DNA of 64,000 nucleotides, from assembly GCA_910578545.1 (NCBI GenBank), contig CAJTPT010000009.1, positions 14,140-78,139 of the forward strand. Reading direction: 5' to 3'. Shown here piece after piece: positions 7,029 through 17,361 of the stretch. The stretch is from an uncultured Christensenella sp. (GTDB lineage: Bacteria > Bacillota > Clostridia > Christensenellales > Pumilibacteraceae). A model generated the notes under the pieces. The model was not told where the DNA came from and did no database searches. It saw only the letters and a list, made by a program, of their open reading frames with translations. The translations under genes were made by a program, and so were the position numbers. Position 1 is the stretch's first letter, and each line of letters starts with the position of its first letter.

Positions 7029-9833
7029 TTATCCGAGAATCTTTTTAAGATACTCGCCCGTTTTACTTTCCGCGACAGAAGCTACCTTTTCGGGCGTGCC
7101 CGTTGCGACAATCCGACCGCCGCCGTCGCCGCCGCTCGGTCCGAGGTCTATAATATTGTCGGCACACTTGATTACGTCAAGGTTATGCTCGATTACCACA
7201 ACAGTGTTGCCATTGTCCACAAGCCGAGAAAGAATATCTATAAGCCGCTCGACGTCCGCCGAGTGCAAGCCTGTAGTCGGCTCGTCAAGCACGTACAGAG
7301 TGCTGTTTGTTGACACCTTGGAAAGCTCTGTCGCAAGCTTTACGCGTTGCGCCTCGCCGCCCGACAACGTAGTAGCGGGCTGACCGAGTTTAACGTACCC
7401 GAGCCCTACGTCCATGAGCGTGCCGAGTTTACGCTTGAGCGATGGGATATTCTTAAAGAACTCGTAGCTATCTTCAATCGTCATATCAAGCACGTCGGCA
7501 ATCGACTTGTCGCGGTACTTGACCTGCAACGTTTCGCGGTTAAACCGCTTGCCGTGGCAAACGTCGCACGGCACGTATACGTCGGGCAGAAAGTTCATTT
7601 CTATGCGGATAATGCCGTCGCCCTCGCAGTTTTCACACCGTCCGCCGCGAACGTTAAACGAAAATCTGCCCGAGCTATAGCCGCGTTCCTTGGCGGCGGG
7701 AAGCTCGGCAAACAAATCTCTTATTATGGACATCGCGCCAGTGTACGTCGCGGGATTGGAACGCGGAGTGCGCCCTATTGGACTCTGGTCGATATTGATG
7801 ACCTTGTCGATTTTTTCCAAGCCGTCAATGCCGTCGCACTTACCGACGCGCTGTTTGACGGTGTTAAAACGATTTGCCGCCGCGGGAAAAAGCGTTTGAT
7901 TAATAAGCGACGACTTGCCGCTACCCGATACGCCGGTCACCACGTTGAACACGCCGAGCGGGATTTTGACGGTGACGTTTTGCAGGTTGTTTTCCGCCGC
8001 GCCTCGAATGGTAATATACTCGTCCGAAAACCTTCGTTTTTCGGGCACTCTTATTGCGCGCTCGCCCGACAGGAACTTGCCCGTGACAGTGCCCGCCTTT
8101 ATTATTTGTTCAACGTCGCCCTGCGCAATTACTTCGCCGCCGTGAACGCCCGCGCCCGGACCGATATCGACTATACAGTCCGCCGCACGCATCGTGTCCT
8201 CATCGTGCTCGACGACTATCAAAGTATTGCCGAGGTCGCGCAGATGCTTGAGCGTGCCTATAAGCTTTTGGTTGTCGCACTGGTGCAAGCCTATGCTCGG
8301 CTCGTCGAGTATATACAGTACGCCCGACAAGCCCGACCCTATCTGTGTGGCAAGCCTTATGCGCTGTGCCTCGCCGCCCGACAAGCTGACGGCAGACCGT
8401 GACAACGTAAGATATTCGAGGCCGACGTTCATCAAAAACTCGAGGCGCGCTTTGATTTCTTTAAGCACACGCTCGGCGATAATCGCTTTGGACTGCGTAA
8501 GAGAAAGCTCGCAAAAGAACTTGTAAAGATATTTAACGGGCATTGCGCACAGCTCGTCTATGTTTTTTCCGCCGACGCGCACAGCCAATGCTTCCTTTTT
8601 AAGCCGCTTTCCGCCGCAATCGGGGCACGGCTGTGAATTGGTGTATCTGCCTATCTTCCAACGCACGCCGTCGCTTGACGTTTCGGCAAGCCTGCGTTCC
8701 AAATAGCTCACCATTCCCTCATAGTTGATACGCTCACTGCGGTGATAGTGACCCGTTGTGTATTCCACGACTATAGGCTCGTCCGTGGCGTACAGGATTA
8801 TATCCCGCACCTTTTTGTCAAGCTTGCGGAATGGCGTTTTAAGCGAGAACCCGTACTTTTTGGCAAGCGCGTTAAAGCACTGCTCGAAGTGCGAAGCCGA
8901 ATCGAGCTGTCCGCCGTCGAGCAAGTCGTTTAAAGAGCTGTCGCCAAAGAACAACAACTCGGGGTCGACCTTTGTAAGAAAGCCCAGTCCGCCGCACGTC
9001 GGGCATGCGCCGAACGGCGAGTTAAACGAGAACAAACGCGGCTCCACCTCGGATATAGACAAACCGCAATTTCCGCACGTATACTGCGTATTAAACAGTA
9101 TTTCTTTGTCGTCGCACACCGCAATAACGAGTCCGTCGGACAGCTTGATTGCGGTTTCCACCGAGTCGGTGAGACGTTGCTGTATGTCGCTCTCTATAAC
9201 GAGCCTGTCCACAACAACCGAAATGTCATGCTTGGAATTTTTGTCGAGTTTGATTTGCTCGTCCACACCGTATATAATGCCGTCCACACGCATACGCGAA
9301 TAGCCCGACTTTTTAAAGTCCTCGAACAGCTTGGAATACTCGCCTTTTTTGCCGCGCACGACGGGCGAAATTATCATAACACGACTGTTCTCGGGCAGCG
9401 CCATGATTTTATCGACTATCTCGTCGACGGACTGCTGATGTATTTCCGCACCGCAGTTATAGCAAAAGACGTCGCCGACGCGCGCAAAAAGCAAACGCAT
9501 GTAATCGTAAATCTCGGTTACCGTGCCCACAGTCGAGCGCGGGTTTCGCCCCGTCGTTTTTTGGTCGATGGATATAGCCGGGGAAAGCCCGTCAATGCTG
9601 TCCACGTCGGGCTTTTCCATTTGTCCCAAAAACATACGCGCGTACGAGGAAAGCGATTCCACGTACCGCCTTTGCCCCTCTGCAAAAATCGTATCGAAAG
9701 CAAGCGACGTTTTGCCGCTGCCCGACACGCCCGTAAATACCACAAACTTGTTTTTAGGTACGGTAAGACTTACGTTTTTAAGATTGTGCGCACGCGCGCC
9801 CTTTATCACTATTTCGTTGTTTTGTTCGTCCAT
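7029..9833 (-). CDS. uvrA: excinuclease ABC subunit A
   Basis: UvrA dimers scan DNA for bulky lesions and load UvrB. The 934-residue product is full length with two ABC ATPase modules: Walker A GVSGSGKTSLAF near residue 35 and GVSGSGKSSLINQ near residue 636, and two LSGGEAQR signatures. The zinc-finger Cys motifs are visible (CPTCGGLGFL in the first module region; CENCEGDG and CDVCHGKRFN in the second). The start codon lies 12 nt after the uvrB stop, forming the common uvrB-uvrA operon. Confidence 0.98.
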   Translation of the reverse strand: MDEQNNEIVIKGARAHNLKNVSLTVPKNKFVVFTGVSGSGKTSLAFDTIFAEGQRRYVESLSSYARMFLGQMEKPDVDSIDGLSPAISIDQKTTGRNPRSTVGTVTEIYDYMRLLFARVGDVFCYNCGAEIHQQSVDEIVDKIMALPENSRVMIISPVVRGKKGEYSKLFEDFKKSGYSRMRVDGIIYGVDEQIKLDKNSKHDISVVVDRLVIESDIQQRLTDSVETAIKLSDGLVIAVCDDKEILFNTQYTCGNCGLSISEVEPRLFSFNSPFGACPTCGGLGFLTKVDPELLFFGDSSLNDLLDGGQLDSASHFEQCFNALAKKYGFSLKTPFRKLDKKVRDIILYATDEPIVVEYTTGHYHRSERINYEGMVSYLERRLAETSSDGVRWKIGRYTNSQPCPDCGGKRLKKEALAVRVGGKNIDELCAMPVKYLYKFFCELSLTQSKAIIAERVLKEIKARLEFLMNVGLEYLTLSRSAVSLSGGEAQRIRLATQIGSGLSGVLYILDEPSIGLHQCDNQKLIGTLKHLRDLGNTLIVVEHDEDTMRAADCIVDIGPGAGVHGGEVIAQGDVEQIIKAGTVTGKFLSGERAIRVPEKRRFSDEYITIRGAAENNLQNVTVKIPLGVFNVVTGVSGSGKSSLINQTLFPAAANRFNTVKQRVGKCDGIDGLEKIDKVINIDQSPIGRTPRSNPATYTGAMSIIRDLFAELPAAKERGYSSGRFSFNVRGGRCENCEGDGIIRIEMNFLPDVYVPCDVCHGKRFNRETLQVKYRDKSIADVLDMTIEDSYEFFKNIPSLKRKLGTLMDVGLGYVKLGQPATTLSGGEAQRVKLATELSKVSTNSTLYVLDEPTTGLHSADVERLIDILSRLVDNGNTVVVIEHNLDVIKCADNIIDLGPSGGDGGGRIVATGTPEKVASVAESKTGEYLKKILG

Positions 9834-9845
9834 GTTATCACCGAT

Positions 9846-11822
<1,977 letters not shown>

Positions 11823-11859
11823 GTTATATGCCGTTTCCGTCCGAAAATCAGTACCGTAT

Positions 11860-11889
11860 ATTTTACCACAAAAACACCGGCACTGTCAA
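11860..11889 (-). promoter_or_regulatory. promoter of uvrB-uvrA
   Basis: Minus-strand TTGACA (11884-11889) and TAAAAT (11860-11865) with an 18-bp spacer, about 37 nt upstream of the uvrB start. Confidence 0.65.
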
Positions 11890-12179
11890 TTACATAAGTA
11901 TACCGTAAACGTATTTTTACCAAAACGGATTTTTCGCAAAACAAAGGCGACGAGTTTTTGCCCGCCGCTCACGTTTTATCGGTTATTTTCCGGTTTCTTG
12001 TTATTATGCCTGATGATCGGTCGTCGACTTTATCCCGCTATACGTATGCTGTCAGATGTAAATAGGATACTTTGCTGCACTTTGCAAAACATTTTTACTT
12101 TTTTTTGTAAAACCCGATAGGCATTTATGCGTGCATTTAAGCACTTTTTGATCCGTCAAATTACGTGGAAATTAGATTA
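11890..12179. other. gene-free interval
   Basis: About 290 bases between the uvrB promoter and the 3' end of the flavin-reductase gene. It is AT-rich with several T runs. I found no convincing gene, RNA or strong hairpin here. Confidence 0.5.
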
Positions 12180-13088
12180 TCATTTCTTTTCCGCGCGCCG
12201 CTTATCGTTGATTATATCGAGCGCAGCAGGGTCGATAACAGTTATCCCCTCTTCCTTGGCTATCTTTACCATTTGAGTGAGCGCCGCCTTTAAGAATATG
12301 CGCGGTATTTTGGTTAGCCTTGAGCACGCCTCGTCGGTAAACGTTACGTCGGGATCGATACGCTTTGCGGCATACTTGACGGAATTTACGTCGCCCTCTT
12401 TTGCGGGGATTTTTTCCGGGAACGGTCTTTTAAACTTTGAGCACCAAAAATTGGTGCTGTCACGGTAACCGTAGTCTACGGGCACGTCGGGAAAATTCTT
12501 TGCGGTAACTCCGTCGACTATAGAGTCGTAGTATTTTTGCTTCATCAATATCTTATCTATATTCAAGATAAAATGTGCTCCGAACTTGCTCGTTATCCCG
12601 TTAAAATTGCGGTACGGAGGTTCATAGCCCTCCAAACAACCGGGTTTATCCTCGGTCGCCCCGTCAAGCTCGGAATTCCATGTGCACTCAAAAACCTGAA
12701 ACGCTTCCGCAACAACGAGCGGGCGCTCGCCTTCCGTCTGCCCGCGCTCGAGCGTAAAAATGCAGTCCTTCATTTTGTCGTCGGTTGAGTCGCCCGGGAA
12801 CCCAAGCCGCACCGCCTCGCGAAAAAACTTTTTGTCGTCGGGAATAAAATTGAGCGATACACGGCTTCCGCGCAATATATTCTGCGCGGTATTAGAGCTG
12901 TTGCGGCATTCCAAAAGCATGGCATATCTGTCCTTGCCCGCTATATAGTACGGAAAGCATAGCGAGTATGCGCCGAGATTGGTTTTGCCGTTTTCGGCAA
13001 GCGTGCCCACAAGCACCGTCGGCATAGGAAAAAACGCCGACGTCTGATAGAAATTATCTACTATTCTTAAATCCTTGAATGAACTCAT
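12180..13088 (-). CDS. flavin reductase-like FMN-binding protein with PCP_red-like C-terminus
   Basis: The first ~210 residues form a flavin-reductase (flavoredoxin) split-barrel domain: start FYQTSAFFPMPTVLVGT, an NLGAYSLCFPYY segment, and the RVSLNFIPDD strand. Such proteins bind FMN and reduce flavins or act as electron carriers. The last ~60 residues (FTDEACSRLTKIP... to VIDPAALDII) resemble the PCP_red domain (PF08369 pattern A..RL..IP....K.......A...G...I), normally a C-terminal domain of the light-independent protochlorophyllide reductase B subunit and of some redox proteins. The ribosome-binding site is GGGGGGAAAAG. It is monocistronic. The substrate is unknown. Confidence 0.82.
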   Translation of the reverse strand: MSSFKDLRIVDNFYQTSAFFPMPTVLVGTLAENGKTNLGAYSLCFPYYIAGKDRYAMLLECRNSSNTAQNILRGSRVSLNFIPDDKKFFREAVRLGFPGDSTDDKMKDCIFTLERGQTEGERPLVVAEAFQVFECTWNSELDGATEDKPGCLEGYEPPYRNFNGITSKFGAHFILNIDKILMKQKYYDSIVDGVTAKNFPDVPVDYGYRDSTNFWCSKFKRPFPEKIPAKEGDVNSVKYAAKRIDPDVTFTDEACSRLTKIPRIFLKAALTQMVKIAKEEGITVIDPAALDIINDKRRAEKK

Positions 13089-13257
13089 AACTTTTCCCCC
13101 CGCTATTAGTCAATCTGTATTAAAGTACAATTTTGTCGCGATTCGTATTTGTGAGATCCCTCGAAATGCAATGATGCTAAAGATGACAGACACGGATTCA
13201 TTATTAAATCAGCGCGAAGCGCTCCGCCATACCTAATTCATAATTTCCGATTCGGAA

Positions 13258-14172
13258 TTATCTAAACTCGTAATTCGAGTAGATTTCTTCAACATGCTGT
13301 TCGTCCGAAAAACCGAGCGCGCCGCCGCCGTGACGGATTTTGAGCGCGGCAAAGACCTCGGCACGCTTCATCGATTCGGTAACACTCTTGCCGCCGAAGT
13401 AATAATGTATAAACGCGGTAAACAGCGCGTCGCCCGCGCCGACGGTATTTACAACACCGCCGATATGTACGACGGGAAGCTTGGTTATTTTATCGGTTTC
13501 ACGCTCGTAAAAGATAACGCCGTCACCGCCTAAACCGATTGCTATTATCTTTGCCGAATAGGTATTTTTAAGCTTATTCAAAAACTCTTCGGGACGTTCG
13601 GGAATATCCTCATCGCTCAAAAACAGTATGTCCGCATATTGCATAAAGTCACGGTTGAACGGGTCGTAAATATCGCTGATAACGTGCACGTCGGTCGCAA
13701 TGGGTTTGCCGGCGTCCTTTGCAATCGGCAAGAGCGCACGGTTAAAGTTGGTATTACACAGCACGCAAATATCGGCGGAGTTTACTGCGTCTGCAACCGA
13801 AGCAGTGTCGATAGTTTGATCCTGAATGTTTTTGAGGTCGCTGTAAATTTGGCGTCTGCCGCCCTCGCCGGGCTCGAATAGAATAATCGACACGGGCGTC
13901 GAATCAAGCGTTTCAAATACGTACTTGCGCGATATACCACTCTCGTCGAGCTGACCGACAACTCTTGCGCCCTCGTAATCCTTGCCGATAAGCGAGCAAA
14001 ACGTAACCTCGTCGCCCAACGTTTTGGCCGCCATGGATATATTATATCCCACGCCTGATATAGACGAGCTTATTCCGAAAAACGGATAGTCGATTGGATA
14101 ATACGCTACGGGGAATGAACGTACGCGAAGATTGCTTTCGACGTTTACCAAGCCCGAAACAAAAAACTTCAT
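13258..14172 (-). CDS. PfkB-family carbohydrate/nucleoside kinase
   Basis: A 304-residue ribokinase-fold sugar kinase. It has the N-terminal GISSSISGVGYNISMAAKTLG segment (PfkB signature 1 region) and the C-terminal catalytic motif NTVGAGDALFTAF, where the Asp is the base. I chose ATG 14172, which has AGAGG 7 nt upstream, over an in-frame start at 14217. It has a near-consensus promoter (14209-14237). The substrate cannot be inferred: no sugar transporter or regulator is adjacent. Confidence 0.88.
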   Translation of the reverse strand: MKFFVSGLVNVESNLRVRSFPVAYYPIDYPFFGISSSISGVGYNISMAAKTLGDEVTFCSLIGKDYEGARVVGQLDESGISRKYVFETLDSTPVSIILFEPGEGGRRQIYSDLKNIQDQTIDTASVADAVNSADICVLCNTNFNRALLPIAKDAGKPIATDVHVISDIYDPFNRDFMQYADILFLSDEDIPERPEEFLNKLKNTYSAKIIAIGLGGDGVIFYERETDKITKLPVVHIGGVVNTVGAGDALFTAFIHYYFGGKSVTESMKRAEVFAALKIRHGGGALGFSDEQHVEEIYSNYEFR

Positions 14173-14208
14173 TGGTTGACCTCTACACACGAAATTGCAA
14201 GCGTAAAT

Positions 14209-14237
14209 ATTATACACTCATCATAAACTTTTGTCAA
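14209..14237 (-). promoter_or_regulatory. consensus promoter of the PfkB kinase
   Basis: Minus-strand TTGACA (14232-14237), 17-bp spacer, TATAAT (14209-14214): both hexamers perfect. Confidence 0.85.
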
Positions 14238-14301
14238 GCGCGGATTATTAACAACGGATTTTAATCGACACAAAGAATGAAACATCTTATTAAAAATGTT
14301 A

Positions 14302-14330
14302 TTGACATTTTATTTATTATGCGATATAAT
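14302..14330 (+). promoter_or_regulatory. consensus promoter of the SecB-like gene
   Basis: TTGACA (14302-14307), 17-bp spacer, TATAAT (14325-14330). It rules out the in-frame upstream ATG at 14277 as start. Confidence 0.85.
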
Positions 14331-14360
14331 AAAGAAAAAGCCCAAAATTTCGGAGGAAAT

Positions 14361-14801
14361 ATGGAAAAAGTAGAAATACAAAAGCTCTTTAAAGACGGCG
14401 CCATGCAAGTGACCTTGCGCCGCGCAACCTTTGACAGATTGCAAATCCGTCAGCAGGTCAACTACCGCGGCAGAACGCAAGACGAAGTGTTTTTCCAAAA
14501 ACAGGACGGCGCAAACGTGGAGTTCGAGATTGTCCGCAGAATGGATTTCGAGCCGGAAGGCGTTTTTGAAATCACCGCCGTTTACACCATAAGACGCATA
14601 CTTAACGACGAGTTTGTCGGACAAGACATCGACTTCCGCGAGCTGTTGCGCACCTACACCGCAAACGACTTTAACATGCTTTGCGGCAACGTGTTCTCGT
14701 CCATGTCGCTTATAATATCTCAGCTTACCCTCGCTTCCAACGGCGTGCCTATGGTTTCCCCTCCCGTTTACTGCGGCGTGGCGGCTAAACCCGAAAACTA
14801 A
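14361..14801 (+). CDS. SecB-like protein (putative chaperone), uncertain
   Basis: A 146-residue protein with start ATG 14361 behind GGAGG. The N-terminal half looks like antiparallel beta strands (VEFEIVRRM..., VFEITAVYTIRR). The C-terminal helical part, LLRTYTANDFNMLCGNVFSSMSLIISQLTLASNGVPMVSPP, follows the layout of SecB (helix, then a GxPP..-PP loop near the end). That similarity is by eye and modest. SecB-like proteins hold unfolded clients for export, or in TAC systems stabilise an antitoxin. Here an antitoxin-toxin pair begins 158 nt downstream, but a terminator lies between. It could also be an unrelated conserved Clostridia protein. Confidence 0.5.
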   Translation: MEKVEIQKLFKDGAMQVTLRRATFDRLQIRQQVNYRGRTQDEVFFQKQDGANVEFEIVRRMDFEPEGVFEITAVYTIRRILNDEFVGQDIDFRELLRTYTANDFNMLCGNVFSSMSLIISQLTLASNGVPMVSPPVYCGVAAKPEN

Positions 14802-14826
14802 TAAACAGTTAATTCAAACCAAACTG

Positions 14827-14858
14827 TCGGGCAGAGCAAAACGCTCCGCCCGATTTTT
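14827..14858 (+). terminator. terminator after the SecB-like gene
   Basis: TCGGGC and GAGC pair with GCTC and GCCCGA around an AAAAC loop, followed by TTTTT. It separates this transcript from the toxin-antitoxin pair. Confidence 0.85.
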
Positions 14859-14959
14859 GTTGCCAAAAAAACCATGTCGAATTTTAGCGGAATTTATACA
14901 TAACTTTTTTTATTTATCAAAAACTACTGGTATATATTTAACATTTAAGGAGAAAATCT

Positions 14960-15163
14960 ATGCAGTATATCATAGAGGTGAACGAACAATTGAACAACAT
15001 GCTTTTAAACAACGCCAATCTCAGAAATATGACCGTTCCCGCATTAATCGTGGAATTATTGGGTCGTTACGTTATCGACGCGCATATTATGGAACAGGAC
15101 GAGGTTTGGAAAAACGGCATAAACGAGTGTGCCGATATCAATCTCGATTGGGCTAACCTGTAA
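14960..15163 (+). CDS. MazE/NdoAI-type antitoxin
   Basis: A 67-residue protein just upstream of the MazF-type toxin, with AAGGAG before ATG 14960. The N-terminus (MQYIIEVNEQLNNMLL...) could form a small DNA-binding fold. The C-terminal region (WKNGINECADINLDWANL) is the likely toxin-binding segment, matching the acidic C-termini of NdoAI-type antitoxins. Assignment rests mainly on position and size; primary sequence of these antitoxins is poorly conserved. It should neutralise the neighbouring RNase and autorepress the pair. Confidence 0.7.
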   Translation: MQYIIEVNEQLNNMLLNNANLRNMTVPALIVELLGRYVIDAHIMEQDEVWKNGINECADINLDWANL

Positions 15164-15178
15164 GCAAAGGAGAAAGTC

Positions 15179-15526
15179 GTGTCGGTCTATAAGCGCGGAG
15201 AAATATATTACGCGGACTTGAGCCCCGTCATCGGTTCGGAGCAAGGCGGAGTGCGCCCTGTACTTATCTTACAAAACGACGTTGGCAACCGATACTCGCC
15301 TACCGTTATAGTCTGCGCCGTTACGAGCAGAATTACAAAAGCAAAACTGCCCACGCACGTAGAGCTTCGCGCGGGGCAATTCGGACTTTTAAAGGATTCG
15401 GTCGTACTGTTGGAACAGCTACGCACACTCGATAAAAAACGCTTAAAGGCGCGCGTCGGCGAACTCGATTCCGCTTCCATGCGGCGAATCGAACGCGCTA
15501 CTCTCATCTCACTCGGCTTTGTATAA
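15179..15526 (+). CDS. MazF/NdoA-type endoribonuclease toxin
   Basis: A 115-residue protein of the EndoA/NdoA branch of MazF (PemK-like), which cleaves mRNA at short sequence motifs. The diagnostic segments are GEIYYADLSPVIGSEQGGVRPVLILQND, SPTVIVCAVT and AKLPTHVEL. GTG start with AAAGGAG upstream, 15 nt after the antitoxin stop. The stop codon lies inside the stem of the terminator at 15511-15540. acpS and nnr are close by in convergent orientation, echoing the acpS/ndoA neighbourhood known in Bacillus, so this is probably a chromosomally ancestral pair rather than a recent arrival. Confidence 0.93.
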   Translation: MSVYKRGEIYYADLSPVIGSEQGGVRPVLILQNDVGNRYSPTVIVCAVTSRITKAKLPTHVELRAGQFGLLKDSVVLLEQLRTLDKKRLKARVGELDSASMRRIERATLISLGFV

Positions 15527-15540
15527 GCCGAGTTTTTTTG
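15511..15540 (+). terminator. terminator overlapping the mazF stop codon
   Basis: A 9-bp stem ACTCGGCTT/AAGCCGAGT with a 5-nt loop, followed by seven T. The TAA stop (15524-15526) is partly in the loop and stem. The convergent nnr gene ends 5 bp further on. Confidence 0.9.
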
Positions 15541-15544
15541 TGCG

Positions 15545-17002
15545 TTATTCTTTATAATCGGCAAAACGCAGCACGTCGTCGGCGGTAAGCATCATTTCGG
15601 CGTACGAGCTTACTGCCCGCTCCGCGCCCATACCGTTGCGGTAGCACGCAATACATGCGGCGTCAAACGGCGTAAACGCGCAGGACAGCGCCGTTATACA
15701 TCCGCCTAAAACGTCGCCCATGCCGCCCTTTGCCATAGCGGGCGTGCCGCTCACGTTAAGCCGCACCTCGTTCCCGTCGGTTATAATTGTTGTCGCCGAT
15801 TTTAACACAACGATACAACCGAGCTCTTTCGCAAGTGACATTGCGTTTTCCACCGTCGCAGGTTTATCGGTCAGCCGAGTAAACTCGCCGACGTGCGGCG
15901 TGAGAATAAGCGTGGCTTTTGAACTTTTCAAAAAAGCGTAATCGAGCTTGATCGCGTTTAGCGCGTCTGCGTCGATGATTATCGTTTTGTCGAAGTTGGC
16001 GCACAGATATTCCACTATCCGTTTAAGCTCGGGATTTGCACCCATACCGACGCCTATATCTATTGCGGCGGCCGAGCATATTATCTCGTCGAGCGATTTT
16101 TTGTCAAACCGAATAAAGCCGTCCGGCGTATCCGGCATGTACTTCATCATAGCCATTGTAGCCCGCGACGACATAGCGCTGCGGTGTATCGACGGAACGC
16201 AAGCCGTTACAGTGCCCGCACCGTTAAGATACGCAGCATGCGCCGCGGCCGCCGCCATCATCGGCGCACCGACCATGCTTCCGCTTCCGCCTATAATATA
16301 AATCCTGCCGCTTGTGCCCTTGTGAGCGCTCTTATTCTTAGAATATTTGGGGAAGTCATCATCCTCGTAAACGCGTATATTGGATGATGTTTTTACGCCG
16401 ATTTCCTTGACGATAATTTTTCCGCAAACGTCCTTGCCGGCGGAAAACAGCATTCCTATTTTATAGCACGAAAAAGTAAGCGTGACGTCGGCGCAAAAGC
16501 AAACGCCCATGATTTCGCCCGTATCGGCGTTAAGCCCCGACGGAATGTCAACCGCCAATCTGAACACATCCTTTTGCGCGTTGAGTCTTTTTATAAGCTC
16601 TGCCGCCTCGCCCTGTATTGCACGGTTGAGCCCGATTCCGAATAGAGCGTCGATAATAACTTCGGCGTCGCCGTCATACTCGCTTGCCGCACGCACGGCT
16701 ATCCCCGCATTGTCGGCAAACGCAAGTGTGGCTTTATCCGTTTTTGCGCGGTCGCCAACAATATACACGGTAACGTTACAGCCCTGACTACGCAGTCGGC
16801 ACGCCGCCATAAGCCCGTCACAGCCGTTGCCGCCTGTTCCGCAAAACACGGCCGTTTTTGCGTTATCGGACTTTATTTTTCCGACAAGAAAATCCGCTAC
16901 GGCAAGCGAAGCGTTAAACCGCAAAAACGTTTCGCTTAATCCGCCGCTCATAGCGCTTTGTTCGGCGGCGCGCACCTGTGCCACAGCCAATACGTTTTTC
17001 AT
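15545..17002 (-). CDS. nnr: bifunctional NAD(P)H-hydrate epimerase / ADP-dependent dehydratase
   Basis: Nnr repairs hydrated NAD(P)H. Residues ~1-205 form the YjeF_N epimerase (FCGTGGNGCDGLMAACRLRSQG; DALFGIGLNR; VDIPSGLNADTG). Residues ~215-485 form the ribokinase-like dehydratase (GTSGRIYIIGGSGSMVGAPMMAA; DADALNAIKLD; LTPHVGEFTRL; AKGGMGDVLGG). The start ATG overlaps the acpS stop (ATGA). Last gene of the recX / P1 peptidase / acpS / nnr operon; the acpS-nnr pairing is common in Firmicutes. Confidence 0.97.
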   Translation of the reverse strand: MKNVLAVAQVRAAEQSAMSGGLSETFLRFNASLAVADFLVGKIKSDNAKTAVFCGTGGNGCDGLMAACRLRSQGCNVTVYIVGDRAKTDKATLAFADNAGIAVRAASEYDGDAEVIIDALFGIGLNRAIQGEAAELIKRLNAQKDVFRLAVDIPSGLNADTGEIMGVCFCADVTLTFSCYKIGMLFSAGKDVCGKIIVKEIGVKTSSNIRVYEDDDFPKYSKNKSAHKGTSGRIYIIGGSGSMVGAPMMAAAAAHAAYLNGAGTVTACVPSIHRSAMSSRATMAMMKYMPDTPDGFIRFDKKSLDEIICSAAAIDIGVGMGANPELKRIVEYLCANFDKTIIIDADALNAIKLDYAFLKSSKATLILTPHVGEFTRLTDKPATVENAMSLAKELGCIVVLKSATTIITDGNEVRLNVSGTPAMAKGGMGDVLGGCITALSCAFTPFDAACIACYRNGMGAERAVSSYAEMMLTADDVLRFADYKE

Positions 17003-17361
17003 TGCTTAATCTCCGTCAGCTCGACCACGGCAACGGCATTATCGCCGTCGTGCGAGATGGACACGGAGCTGTCGAACATTCCGAACAGCGCTTTCGCATT
17101 ACCGTGCGTGCGCAAAAACGGCGCGCCGCTTTCCTTGTGGTCGATCTCGATATCGCAAGGCATTATTCCGTGCCCGAAACCGCATTCCGCGGCCTTAACC
17201 GCCGCTTCCTTGGCGCAGAAGATTCCTGCGTAGCTTTGCGCGCTTTTTGCTTTTCCGTCGCAATACTCGCGCTCGCGCTTAGTAAACACGCGCGTTAAAA
17301 ACGCCTCGTTCTTTATAGCCGCAGCAATGCGCGCAATCGATATTGTATCCACGCCTATCAT
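16999..17361 (-). CDS. acpS: holo-[acyl-carrier-protein] synthase
   Basis: AcpS transfers 4'-phosphopantetheine from CoA to ACP for fatty-acid synthesis. The 120-residue product has the metal-binding N-terminus (MIGVDTISIARI), the FTKREREYC segment and the catalytic FCAKEAAVKA motif, then SVSISHDGDNAVAVV at the C-terminus. ATG 17361 overlaps the stop of the preceding P1-peptidase gene (ATGA), indicating translational coupling. Full length. Confidence 0.96.
   Translation of the reverse strand: MIGVDTISIARIAAAIKNEAFLTRVFTKREREYCDGKAKSAQSYAGIFCAKEAAVKAAECGFGHGIMPCDIEIDHKESGAPFLRTHGNAKALFGMFDSSVSISHDGDNAVAVVELTEIKQ

Noticed and set aside
7347..8402. A 351-codon plus-strand open frame
   Set aside because: It is antisense to uvrA, which is intact and full length.
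11823..11890. Possible LexA operator before uvrB
   Set aside because: No match to the Gram-positive CGAAC-N4-GTTCG pattern was found near the promoter.
13130..13257. A possible remnant of a dispersed repeat (GAGATCCCTCG...GATGACAG) after the flavin-reductase promoter region
   Set aside because: It looks like a degenerate intergenic repeat, but no second copy occurs in the window to support it.
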